The position numbers and the translations under genes are program-made. A stretch of 64,000 bases of DNA from an uncultured Prevotella sp. (lineage in GTDB: Bacteria; Bacteroidota; Bacteroidia; Bacteroidales; Bacteroidaceae). The notes below the pieces were generated by a model. That model saw only the letters and a program-made list of their open reading frames with translations, did not search any database and was not told the origin of the DNA. The stretch is from the NCBI GenBank assembly GCA_944321295.1, contig CALUKU010000001.1, positions 1 through 64,000 on the forward strand, read 5' to 3'. Positions 38,313 to 46,587 of the stretch are shown piece by piece; position 1 is the first letter of the stretch, and each line of letters begins with the position of its first letter.

Positions 38313-38343
38313 TTTGGCGCGTTGGGCTAATTTGTTAACTTTG
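38313..38343 (+). promoter_or_regulatory. promoter of the GlcNAc kinase-like gene
   Basis: TTTG at 38313-38316, a 19-base spacer, TAACTTTG at 38336-38343. The leader to the ATG at 38370 is about 20 bases. Confidence 0.85.
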
Positions 38344-38369
38344 CGCAACAAAAAGTAAATCGATAAGTA

Positions 38370-39236
38370 ATGGTGAAACTGATAGCCGACAGCGGAAGCA
38401 CTAAGACAGACTGGTGCGTGGTTGACGACGGGCGCGTGGCGGCTCGAATAAGCGGGCAGGGGATAAATCCTTTGCAACAGGAGCGCGGCCTGATAGAGCA
38501 TATTGTGGCAAACGAATTGGCAGGCCGGTTGAGTGATGTTGAGAAGATTGGCTCTGTTGAGTTTTACGGTGCCGGATGTCGTGACGGGATGGTGACCGTG
38601 ATGGAAGACGTGTTGCGCAAGGTTTTCGTCAATGCCGAAAGCATAAAGGTCGGTTCTGACATGCTTGGGGCGGCCCGCGCTCTGTTCGGCGACGGCGACG
38701 GCATAGCGTGCATACTCGGAACGGGCGCTAACTCGTGCTTGTATGACGGTGGCGCAATTGTTGCCAACGTGCCTCCTCTTGGTTATATTCTTGGCGACGA
38801 GGGCAGCGGCGCCGTGCTGGGTAAGCTTTTCGTCAACGCAATGTTCAAGGGTGGACTGCCCGAGGCGTTGAAGAAGGACTTCCTGTCGGAAACAGGTCTT
38901 ACGCTGTCAGGCATAATATATAAGGTATATAAAGAGCCTATGGCCAATAGGTTCCTTGCCGGCATTTCGCCTTTTATACACAAACATCTGGACGACGAGA
39001 AGGTAAACGCGCTGGTGGTCGGGAATTTAAAGGATTTCTTTAGGCGCAACGTCAATTTATACGGCAGGCCGGGCGCGGCCGTAGGGGCGGTGGGCAGCAT
39101 CGCTTACTATTACGAAAGGCAGCTCTCCGAGGCTGCTGCAGCCGAAGGCTATTCGTTGTGTAAAGTGTTAAAAAGTCCGATGGAAGGCCTGCTTGAATAC
39201 GAAATGAACATTGCAGACCGAGCAAAACGCATGTAG
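38370..39236 (+). CDS. N-acetylglucosamine kinase-like ATPase (BadF/BadG type)
   Basis: 288-aa ASKHA-fold kinase. Phosphate-1 loop ADSGSTKTDWCVVDD at the N-terminus, phosphate-2 region ACILGTGANSCLYDG, and GDEGSGAVLGK, a signature of the GlcNAc kinase/BadF group. It likely phosphorylates an amino sugar such as N-acetylglucosamine recycled from cell wall or glycans; the exact sugar is inferred from the family only. It has its own promoter and stands between engB (divergent) and the nuo operon. Confidence 0.85.
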   Translation: MVKLIADSGSTKTDWCVVDDGRVAARISGQGINPLQQERGLIEHIVANELAGRLSDVEKIGSVEFYGAGCRDGMVTVMEDVLRKVFVNAESIKVGSDMLGAARALFGDGDGIACILGTGANSCLYDGGAIVANVPPLGYILGDEGSGAVLGKLFVNAMFKGGLPEALKKDFLSETGLTLSGIIYKVYKEPMANRFLAGISPFIHKHLDDEKVNALVVGNLKDFFRRNVNLYGRPGAAVGAVGSIAYYYERQLSEAAAAEGYSLCKVLKSPMEGLLEYEMNIADRAKRM

Positions 39237-39340
39237 TAACGCTGTTCTGCTGACATTTTGTATCTTGACGTAAGGTTTACAAGCCTTAAATTATAAAAAA
39301 TTAAGTGTGTTTTTATGCTTAAACTTTGCAAAATATATTG

Positions 39341-39348
39341 TATCTTTG
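39341..39348 (+). promoter_or_regulatory. -7 element of the nuo operon
   Basis: TATCTTTG followed by CA, a strong -7 match 42 bases upstream of nuoA. No TTTG at 19-20 bases upstream; a TTTG at 39325-39328 is too near. Confidence 0.6.
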
Positions 39349-39389
39349 CAGACGTTTCGTAGTGCTACGTTTTATTAAATAAAATATAT

Positions 39390-39740
39390 ATGTATTTTAT
39401 CTTGTTAATTACCGTTTTAGTAACGGCTGTTGTCTTGGTAGTGGCTGCATTTGTCATCGCTAAGTTGATGGGTCCGCGTACGTATAACAAGGTGAAGGGT
39501 GAGCCGTTCGAGTGTGGTGTACCTACTCGTGGTTCGTCATGGATACCTGTGCACGTGGGCTATTATCTTTTCGCAATCCTTTTCCTCGTGTTCGACGTGG
39601 AGACGGTCTTCCTTTATCCTTGGGCCGTCGTAGTTAAGGATTTCGGAGTGATGGCTATGGTCAGTATCGGATTCTTTTTGTTAGTCTTAGTGTTTGGCCT
39701 TGCTTACGCTTGGCGGAAAGGAGCATTGGAATGGAAATGA
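39390..39740 (+). CDS. nuoA: NADH-quinone oxidoreductase subunit A
   Basis: Small membrane subunit of respiratory complex I. 116 aa, three membrane helices ([20 protein letters not shown], then [22 protein letters not shown], then [18 protein letters not shown]). The loop [13 protein letters not shown] matches the conserved quinone-channel loop, including the cysteine. First gene of nuoABCDHIJKLMN; its stop overlaps the nuoB start by four bases (ATGA). Confidence 0.96.
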   Translation: MYFILLITVLVTAVVLVVAAFVIAKLMGPRTYNKVKGEPFECGVPTRGSSWIPVHVGYYLFAILFLVFDVETVFLYPWAVVVKDFGVMAMVSIGFFLLVLVFGLAYAWRKGALEWK

Positions 39741-40393
39741 AAAAACCAGTAATCAAAAGCATTCCTTACTCGGAATTCAAGGACAATGAATCCCTTGAGA
39801 AGATCGTTGACGAGCTTCACGAGGGCGGTGTTAACGTTGTGGTAGGCTCGCTTGACAGCGCCATCAACTGGGGACGCAGCAACTCCTTGTGGTCGCTGAC
39901 GTTCGCCACGAGCTGTTGTGGTATCGAGTTCATGGCCGTAGGTTGCGCCCGTTATGACTTCGCACGCTTCGGCTTCGAGGTGACGCGTAACTCACCACGC
40001 CAGGCTGACCTCATCATGTGCGCCGGAACAATCACGCATAAAATGGCTCCGGCCCTGAAGCGCCTTTACGACCAGATGGCCGAACCTAAGTATGTGGTTG
40101 CTGTTGGCGGATGCGCAATATCCGGCGGCCCGTTTAAGAGCAGTTACCATGTTGTCAAGGGGATCAGCGAGATTGTGCCGGTGGATGTTTACATTCCGGG
40201 CTGTCCTCCGCGTCCCGAGGCCATTCTGTATGGCATGATGCAACTGCAGCGTAAGGTGAAGATTGAGAAGTTCTTCGGCGGGGTGAACCGCAAAGAGAAG
40301 AAGCCTATAATCGTCAACGGCAACGACGTTGACGAGGAGAAGCTCAAGCAGGCTGCCGCAGAGCTTGACATGGCTAACGCCTCTAACATTTAA
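39737..40393 (+). CDS. nuoB: NADH-quinone oxidoreductase subunit B
   Basis: Carries cluster N2, the last iron-sulphur centre before quinone. 218 aa from the ATG overlapping the nuoA stop ([14 protein letters not shown]); ATG 39731 is an alternative. The four cluster ligands are visible: the adjacent pair in [13 protein letters not shown], a third in GGCAISGG and a fourth in PGCPPRPE. The C-terminal ~35 residues ([20 protein letters not shown]) extend past the core. Confidence 0.97.
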   Translation: MKKPVIKSIPYSEFKDNESLEKIVDELHEGGVNVVVGSLDSAINWGRSNSLWSLTFATSCCGIEFMAVGCARYDFARFGFEVTRNSPRQADLIMCAGTITHKMAPALKRLYDQMAEPKYVVAVGGCAISGGPFKSSYHVVKGISEIVPVDVYIPGCPPRPEAILYGMMQLQRKVKIEKFFGGVNRKEKKPIIVNGNDVDEEKLKQAAAELDMANASNI

Positions 40394-40404
40394 ATAAGGA
40401 AGCG

Positions 40405-41973
40405 ATGAAATTAGAACACAAAATATTCGAATTGAATGATTTTGCCAAAGAGATGGCAAAACTCAAGAATGAGAAGCATTTTGACTTCCTCGTAACCATC
40501 GTTGGTGAAGACTTCGGCGAAGAGGGACTCGGAGCCGTGTACATCCTCGAAAATACGGAAACGCACGAACGCATGAGCGTGAAGGCCGTAAGCAACGACC
40601 GTGACAACGCTTATATCCCCACGGTGAGCAACCTGTGGAAGGGTGCCGAGATTCTTGAGCGCGAAGTGTATGACTTCTATGGCATAAAATTCCTCGGCAA
40701 TAAGGACATGCGCCGCTTGTTCCTCCGCTCTGACTTCAAGGGCTATCCGTTCAGGAAAGACTATGACATGAGTCCGGAGAACAACCGTTACACGCTTGAA
40801 GACGATCCGGAACCTGATTATACCGTAGAGTACAACCTTAACGAGGACGGACGTATCGTCGCCACTCAGCATAAGCTTTTCACCGACGACGACTATGTTA
40901 TAAACATCGGTCCCCAGCACCCTGCGACTCACGGTGTGTTACGTCTTCAGACAATTCTCGACGGCGAGTTCGTTCGCAAGATATATCCCCACTGCGGATA
41001 CATCCATCGTGGAATTGAAAAGATGTGCGAGAGCTACACTTATCCTCAGACACTTGCCTTGACAGACCGTCTTGATTATCTTTCGGCTATGATGAACCGT
41101 CACGCTCTCGTGTCGGTGATAGAGGAAGGTATGGGCATTGAGCTTTCTGACCGCATCAAGTATATCCGCACAATCATGGACGAGCTTCAGCGTCTTGACT
41201 CGCACATGCTTTATTTCGGCTGCTGCGCCCAGGACCTTGGAGCGTTGACCGCATTCATCTATGGTATGCGTGACCGTGAGCAGGTTCTCAACGTGATGGA
41301 AGAAACAACCGGAGGCCGCCTTATTCAGAACTATTATAGAATAGGTGGCTGCCAGGCCGACATCGATCCTAACTTCGTTAAGAACGTGAAGAAGCTTTGC
41401 GAGTATGTGAAGCCTATGTTCAAGGAATATGATGACGTATTCACTGGCAACGTGATCTTACAGAACCGTTTCAAGGGCGTTGGCGTATTGTCTAAGGAAG
41501 ACGCAATCTCATACGGCTGTACCGGTGGTACGGGACGTGCGTGCGGATGGCACAACGACGTAAGGAAGAACCATCCTTATGACATGTACGGCAAGGTTGA
41601 TTTCGACGAAATTACTTACACCCACGGCGATTGCTTCGACCGCTATAAGGTTCGTCTTGACGAGATGCGCCAGAGCGTAAGGATACTTGAGCAGCTGATA
41701 GATAATATCCCCGAAGGTGAATTCTACATCAAGCAGAAGCCTATCATCAAGGTGCCCGAGGGAACTTGGTATACAAGTTGCGAGGGTAGCCGCGGCGAGA
41801 TAGGTGTTTACTTGAGAAGCGACGGCGGTAAGAATCCTTGCCGACTGAAGTTCCGCCCGATGGGCTTGCCGCTCGTATCGGCTATGGACACTATCTGTCG
41901 TGGCGAGAAGATTGCCGACTTGATTTCAATCGGTGCTACGCTCGACTATGTGATTCCCGATATTGACAGATAA
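40405..41973 (+). CDS. nuoCD: fused NADH-quinone oxidoreductase subunits C and D
   Basis: 522 aa. Residues ~1-150 are NuoC (KNEKHFDFLVTIVGEDFGEEG, EREVYDFYGIKFLGNKDMRRLFL). Residues ~165-522 are NuoD, the quinone-site subunit: INIGPQHPATHGVLRLQ, GYIHRGIEKM, and a C-terminal FRPMGLPLVSAMDTIC. The C-D fusion occurs in several lineages and is normal for this phylum. No nuoE, nuoF or nuoG genes follow. An array of octamer repeats separates it from nuoH. Confidence 0.97.
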   Translation: MKLEHKIFELNDFAKEMAKLKNEKHFDFLVTIVGEDFGEEGLGAVYILENTETHERMSVKAVSNDRDNAYIPTVSNLWKGAEILEREVYDFYGIKFLGNKDMRRLFLRSDFKGYPFRKDYDMSPENNRYTLEDDPEPDYTVEYNLNEDGRIVATQHKLFTDDDYVINIGPQHPATHGVLRLQTILDGEFVRKIYPHCGYIHRGIEKMCESYTYPQTLALTDRLDYLSAMMNRHALVSVIEEGMGIELSDRIKYIRTIMDELQRLDSHMLYFGCCAQDLGALTAFIYGMRDREQVLNVMEETTGGRLIQNYYRIGGCQADIDPNFVKNVKKLCEYVKPMFKEYDDVFTGNVILQNRFKGVGVLSKEDAISYGCTGGTGRACGWHNDVRKNHPYDMYGKVDFDEITYTHGDCFDRYKVRLDEMRQSVRILEQLIDNIPEGEFYIKQKPIIKVPEGTWYTSCEGSRGEIGVYLRSDGGKNPCRLKFRPMGLPLVSAMDTICRGEKIADLISIGATLDYVIPDIDR

Positions 41974-41977
41974 TAAA

Positions 41978-42061
41978 AAGGTGAGAAAGTGAGATGGTGA
42001 GAAGGTGAGAAACGGCATGGCATTTGTCTTTATTCCCTTATTCCTTAACTCCTTTACTCCT
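41978..42061 (+). repeat. two tandem octamer arrays between nuoCD and nuoH
   Basis: Four copies of a purine-rich octamer run from 41978 to 42009 (AAGGTGAG, AAAGTGAG, ATGGTGAG, AAGGTGAG). After 20 bases, four copies of a pyrimidine-rich octamer run from 42030 to 42061 (TTATTCCC, TTATTCCT, TAACTCCT, TTACTCCT). The two arrays are only partly complementary. They fill the 117-base nuoCD-nuoH gap, the first break in an otherwise tight operon. Confidence 0.8.
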
Positions 42062-42090
42062 CTTATTAATAACTTAAACTTTAAAGAAAA

Positions 42091-43173
42091 GTGTTCGATT
42101 TTAGTATAGTAACAACATGGTTTGACAGCCTGCTCAGGGACACCCTCGGGTTGGGTAATTTCTTGTCAATCCTTATTGAGTGCATCATTGTCGGAGTGCT
42201 CATTTTGGTGGCTTACGCCATGCTGGCAATCGTACTCATATATATGGAACGTAAGGTCTGCGCTTTCTTCCAATGCCGTCTTGGCCCGATGCGTGTCGGC
42301 AAGTGGGGTATCTTCCAAGTGTTCGCCGACGTGCTGAAGATGCTCATCAAGGAAATCTTCCCTGTGGATAAGGCAGACAAGTTGCTCTATGTTATCGCTC
42401 CGTTCCTTGTTATCATTGGCAGTGTGGGCGCTTTTGCGTTCATGCCTTGGAACAAGGGTGCAGAGATACTTGATTTCAATGTAGGCGTATTCTTGCTTAC
42501 TGCCATTTCAAGCATTGGCGTTGTCGGTATCTTCCTTGCCGGATGGAGTTCTAACAACAAATATTCTGTGGTATCTGCTATGCGTGGTGCCGTGCAGATG
42601 ATTTCGTATGAAATGTCGCTTTGCCTTTGCTTAATCACGGCTGTGGCTCTTACCGGCACGATGAGCCTTTCAGGCATTGTCGAGTCGCAGAATGACGGCT
42701 GGCTGATTTTCAAGGGACATATCCCGGCGATTATCGCTTTCTTGGTATTCCTTGTTGCCGGTAATGCTGAGGCTAACCGTGGCCCGTTTGACTTGGCCGA
42801 GGCTGAGAGTGAGCTTACGGCCGGTTACCATACGGAGTATTCAGGTATGGGCTTCGGCTTCTTCTATTTGGCCGAGTATCTTAACCTGTTCATTATCGCA
42901 GGCGTTGCTGCTACTGTGTTCCTCGGTGGTTGGATGCCGCTTCACATCGCAGGCCTTGACGGGTTTAACGCCGTGATGGATTACATCCCCGGTATTGTGT
43001 GGTTCTTGGCTAAGACGTTCTTCCTTATTTGGATACTGCTTTGGATAAAGTGGACGTATCCCCGCTTGCGTATCGACCAGATCCTCAAGCTTGAGTGGAA
43101 GTATCTTATGCCGCTGAGCCTGCTCAACCTTGTGATAATGACCATTGTGGTTGCCCTTGGCTGGCATTTCTAA
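42091..43173 (+). CDS. nuoH: NADH-quinone oxidoreductase subunit H
   Basis: Membrane subunit forming the quinone-binding chamber. 360 aa with about eight helices. Family blocks include ERKVCAFFQCRLGPMRVGKWG, PFDLAEAESELTAGYHTEYSGMGFG and WIKWTYPRLRIDQI. The start is GTG at 42091 (MFDFSIVTTWFDSLL), with no closer ATG. It follows the octamer arrays. Confidence 0.95.
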   Translation: MFDFSIVTTWFDSLLRDTLGLGNFLSILIECIIVGVLILVAYAMLAIVLIYMERKVCAFFQCRLGPMRVGKWGIFQVFADVLKMLIKEIFPVDKADKLLYVIAPFLVIIGSVGAFAFMPWNKGAEILDFNVGVFLLTAISSIGVVGIFLAGWSSNNKYSVVSAMRGAVQMISYEMSLCLCLITAVALTGTMSLSGIVESQNDGWLIFKGHIPAIIAFLVFLVAGNAEANRGPFDLAEAESELTAGYHTEYSGMGFGFFYLAEYLNLFIIAGVAATVFLGGWMPLHIAGLDGFNAVMDYIPGIVWFLAKTFFLIWILLWIKWTYPRLRIDQILKLEWKYLMPLSLLNLVIMTIVVALGWHF

Positions 43174-43215
43174 TGGGATGAAAATGTTGTTTTAAGACTG
43201 AAGACATTTAATTAA

Positions 43216-43746
43216 ATGGAAGAGAATAAGAATTCATATTTTGGCGGAATAAGGGATGGACTGAAGTCTTTGGCTACAGGACTTGGCGTCACTTTCCGTG
43301 AATATCTCACGAAGAAAGTCACCGAGCAGTATCCTGAGAACAGGAAGACAACCCTTCACGTATCGCCGCGCCACCGCGGACGCCTTATCATGCCGCAGGA
43401 CGCTGAAGGCAATAACAAGTGCGTCGCCTGTAAGCTTTGTGAGATGGCTTGTCCCAACGGAACGATTAAGATCGTTTCGAAGATGGTGGAAACCGAGGAT
43501 GGAAAGAAGAAACGTGTCCTTGAGGATTATATTTACGACTTGGGTGAGTGTATGTTCTGCGAGTTGTGCGTGAACGCGTGCCCGCATGGTGCGATAAAGT
43601 TCGTTAACGACTTCGAGAACGCAACGTTCAGCCGTGGTAGCCTTGTGCAACATCTTGACAAGGAGAAGTTTGAAACACCGCTGCCTAATCTTACAGACGG
43701 AGGCGCTCCTCTTGAAATCGGCAAATTCAATACTGATATAAAGTAA
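43216..43746 (+). CDS. nuoI: NADH-quinone oxidoreductase subunit I
   Basis: Ferredoxin-like subunit with two [4Fe-4S] clusters (N6a, N6b). 176 aa. Ligand motifs: CVACKLCEMACP and CMFCELCVNACP, both complete CxxCxxCxxxCP. A short amphipathic N-terminus (SYFGGIRDGLKSLATGLGVTFRE) docks it on the membrane arm. In an EFG-less complex this subunit is the natural entry site for a soluble ferredoxin or other donor. Confidence 0.96.
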   Translation: MEENKNSYFGGIRDGLKSLATGLGVTFREYLTKKVTEQYPENRKTTLHVSPRHRGRLIMPQDAEGNNKCVACKLCEMACPNGTIKIVSKMVETEDGKKKRVLEDYIYDLGECMFCELCVNACPHGAIKFVNDFENATFSRGSLVQHLDKEKFETPLPNLTDGGAPLEIGKFNTDIK

Positions 43747-43761
43747 AAGGAGAACGTGAAT

Positions 43762-44274
43762 ATGGCAAATATGGTAATGTTTTTAATTCTTGCCGTAGTC
43801 ATCCTCGGCTCTGCCGTTATGTGTGTGATGACGAAGCGGATTATGAGAGCGGCCACTTTCCTGTTGTTCGTTCTCTTAGGTGTAGCTGGCTTATATTTCC
43901 TGCTTGACTATACTTTCTTGGGCGCAGCCCAGATAAGCGTTTACGCAGGTGGTATAACTATGATTTACATTTTTGCAATACAACTCGTCAGCAAGCGTAC
44001 CCTTCAGGGACTTGTCGAGCGCTTTAAGGGAAGCCGCGTGGCTTTCGGCGCTTTGATGTCGCTTGTCGGACTTGTTACTGTTGTTGCAATATTCTTCAAG
44101 AATAAGTTTATCGATATGTCAATGCAGATGGCTGATACTGAGGTTCCGATGAGCATAATAGGTAAGACTCTTATGGGTTCTGAGAAATACCAGTACGTAT
44201 TGCCTTTCGAGTTCATCTCGGTATTTTTGCTTGCATGTATCATCGGTGGAATAGTAATTTCGAGAAAGGAGTAA
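43762..44274 (+). CDS. nuoJ: NADH-quinone oxidoreductase subunit J
   Basis: Membrane subunit, 170 aa, five helices. The third helix includes the conserved YAGGITMIYIFAIQLV stretch. ATG 43762 is chosen because AAAGGAG at 43746-43752 lies nine bases upstream; a GTG at 43756 is an alternative. The stop is followed three bases later by nuoK. Confidence 0.94.
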   Translation: MANMVMFLILAVVILGSAVMCVMTKRIMRAATFLLFVLLGVAGLYFLLDYTFLGAAQISVYAGGITMIYIFAIQLVSKRTLQGLVERFKGSRVAFGALMSLVGLVTVVAIFFKNKFIDMSMQMADTEVPMSIIGKTLMGSEKYQYVLPFEFISVFLLACIIGGIVISRKE

Positions 44275-44277
44275 AGT

Positions 44278-44586
44278 ATGGTACCAGTTGAATATTTCTT
44301 TGTGCTTTCCGCACTGTTGTTTTTCATTGGCGTGTTCGGTTTCGTCACGAGGCGTAATTTGATTGCCATGCTGATTTCCGTTGAGTTGATACTCAACTCG
44401 GTTGATATCAATTTCGCGGCTTTCAACCGTTTGCTCTTCCCCGGACAGTTTGAGGGATTTTTCTTCACGCTGTTCAGCATAGGTGTAAGCGCGGCCGAAA
44501 CAGCCGTAGCCGTGGCTATTATTATTAATGTTTACCGCAATTTCCACAGTGACCAGGTGAACTGTATTGAAAACATGAAAAATTAA
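44278..44586 (+). CDS. nuoK: NADH-quinone oxidoreductase subunit K
   Basis: 102 aa, three helices (MRP-C/MnhC-like). The conserved Glu residues in helices 2 and 3 are present (ISVELILNSVDINF and SIGVSAAETAVAVAIIINVYR). Overlapping proton-channel role with NuoJ and NuoH. AAAGGAG lies just upstream inside the end of nuoJ. Confidence 0.95.
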   Translation: MVPVEYFFVLSALLFFIGVFGFVTRRNLIAMLISVELILNSVDINFAAFNRLLFPGQFEGFFFTLFSIGVSAAETAVAVAIIINVYRNFHSDQVNCIENMKN

Positions 44587-44592
44587 TGTGTT

Positions 44593-46572
44593 ATGGATTA
44601 TAGTTTTGCATTTTTAATACTCTTGCTGCCTGCTATCACGTTTGTGGTGTTAGGATTGGCCGGAATGAAGATGTCCCATAAGGTTGCAGGCCTTATCGGA
44701 ACATGTTCGCTGGCTGTCGTTACCGTGTTGTGTTATTACACTGCGTTTGAGTATTTTCTTGTACAAGGAAGGGACTTGGCTACGGGCCTTTATCCTACGG
44801 TGACAGTGTTTGATTTCACATGGTTGCGCTTTTCAGAGCTGCTGACCTTCAATCTTGGTTTCCGTATAACGCCTATATCTGCCATGATGCTTATCGTAAT
44901 CTCTACGGTCAGCTTTATGGTTCACATCTATTCGTTCGGCTATATGCACGGAGAGAAAGGCTTCCAGCGTTATTACGCGTTCTTGAGCCTTTTCACAATG
45001 TCAATGCTCGGATTGGTTGTTGCTACTAACATTTTCCAGATGTATCTTTTCTGGGAGCTTGTAGGTGTCAGCTCATATCTGCTCATTGGTTTTTACTATC
45101 CGTTGCAAGCAGCCGTTGCCGCTTCAAAGAAGGCGTTCATCGTAACGCGTTTTGCCGATTTGTTCTTCCTCATCGGTATTCTGCTTTACAGTTTCTATGT
45201 AGGCACGTTCAACTATGACCTTACGGCCATGTCGCCTGCCAACATGACGGCTTTGCAGCAGGCAGGATGGATTATGCCGACAGCATTGTTCTTGATGTTC
45301 ATCGGTGGTGCCGGTAAGAGTGCGATGTTCCCCTTGCACATCTGGTTGCCCGACGCAATGGAAGGCCCGACACCTGTCAGCGCCCTTATCCATGCGGCAA
45401 CAATGGTTGTTGCAGGTGTATATCTTGTGGCCAGCCTCTTCCCGCTGTTCATCGAGTTTGCTCCCGAAGCATTGCATTGGGTCGCATACATCGCAGCGTT
45501 CACTGCGTTTTATGCAGCAGCAGTTGCCTGCTGCCAGAGTGACATCAAGCGTGTCCTTGCCTTCTCTACAATTTCGCAGATTGGTTTCATGCTCGTTGCC
45601 CTCGGCGTGTGCATGCCCGACGCAGAGCTTGGAAAGGTCGCTATGACAGAGGAATATGCCGACGCTAACGGCTTAGGCTATATGGCAGGCATGTACCACC
45701 TGTTTACTCATGCAATGTTCAAGGCTTGCCTCTTCCTCGGCGCAGGTTGTATCATCCATGCTGTACATTCTAATGAGAAGATGTACATGGGCGGTTTGCG
45801 CAAATATATGCCGATTACCCATTGGACATTCTTGATTTCTTGTCTTGCGATTGCCGGTATTCCGTTCTTCTCGGGCTTCTGCTCTAAGGATGAGATACTT
45901 GTTGCTTGCTACAACTTCTCACCTGTGATGGGTGTCATAATGAGCGGCATTGCTGCCATGACGGCGTTCTACATGTTCCGTCTGTATTACTGCATCTTCT
46001 GGGGCAAGAGCTATTACGAAACCCATAAGGCCGAAGGCGCACATCAGCCCCACGAGGCTCCGGCTACCATGACGATACCTCTTATCGTCCTGTCGGTTAT
46101 AACGATGCTTGTCGGAGTATTCGGCACGCTGCACGTGTTCGAGTTCGGCGAGTTCGTTTCAGCCAACGGCATAGGTTTCGGAACACATATAGATTGGGCC
46201 ATTGCTGGTTCGAGCACGATACTTGCGCTCTGCGGCATAGCTCTTGCGACATATATGTATAAAGGCGAGGAAACTCCCGTTGCCGACATGCTGGCAAAGA
46301 AGTTTCCGCGCCTGCACGAGGCAGCTTACCGTCGTTTCTATCTCGACGAGGTTTGGATGTTCGTTACGCACAAGATCATCTTCCGTTGCGTGAGCCGTCC
46401 TTTGGCTTGGTTCGACCGTCATGTAGTTGACGGAGCCATGAATTTCATGGCTTGGGGTGCCAACGAGGGAGGAGAGAGCATCCGCGGATGGCAGAGCGGC
46501 GATGTCCGTCAGTATGCTGTTTGGTTCCTCACGGGAACTATTGCGTTAGTCCTGATATGTATTTGTCTATAA
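44593..46572 (+). CDS. nuoL: NADH-quinone oxidoreductase subunit L
   Basis: Distal antiporter-like proton pump, 659 aa, with 14 core helices plus a C-terminal extension that includes the long lateral helix typical of NuoL. Motifs: LFWELVGVSSYLLIGFYY (channel Glu), FPLHIWLPDAMEGPTPVSALIHAATMV (Lys/His channel), FSTISQIGFMLVALG. The C-terminal part (FDRHVVDGAMNFMAWGANEGG) completes the family length. Sixteen bases separate it from nuoM. Confidence 0.96.
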   Translation: MDYSFAFLILLLPAITFVVLGLAGMKMSHKVAGLIGTCSLAVVTVLCYYTAFEYFLVQGRDLATGLYPTVTVFDFTWLRFSELLTFNLGFRITPISAMMLIVISTVSFMVHIYSFGYMHGEKGFQRYYAFLSLFTMSMLGLVVATNIFQMYLFWELVGVSSYLLIGFYYPLQAAVAASKKAFIVTRFADLFFLIGILLYSFYVGTFNYDLTAMSPANMTALQQAGWIMPTALFLMFIGGAGKSAMFPLHIWLPDAMEGPTPVSALIHAATMVVAGVYLVASLFPLFIEFAPEALHWVAYIAAFTAFYAAAVACCQSDIKRVLAFSTISQIGFMLVALGVCMPDAELGKVAMTEEYADANGLGYMAGMYHLFTHAMFKACLFLGAGCIIHAVHSNEKMYMGGLRKYMPITHWTFLISCLAIAGIPFFSGFCSKDEILVACYNFSPVMGVIMSGIAAMTAFYMFRLYYCIFWGKSYYETHKAEGAHQPHEAPATMTIPLIVLSVITMLVGVFGTLHVFEFGEFVSANGIGFGTHIDWAIAGSSTILALCGIALATYMYKGEETPVADMLAKKFPRLHEAAYRRFYLDEVWMFVTHKIIFRCVSRPLAWFDRHVVDGAMNFMAWGANEGGESIRGWQSGDVRQYAVWFLTGTIALVLICICL

Positions 46573-46587
46573 AAGAAAACAGGTAAA

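Noticed and set aside
41978-42061. CRISPR array
   Set aside because: Units are 8 bases with no spacers and no cas genes nearby.
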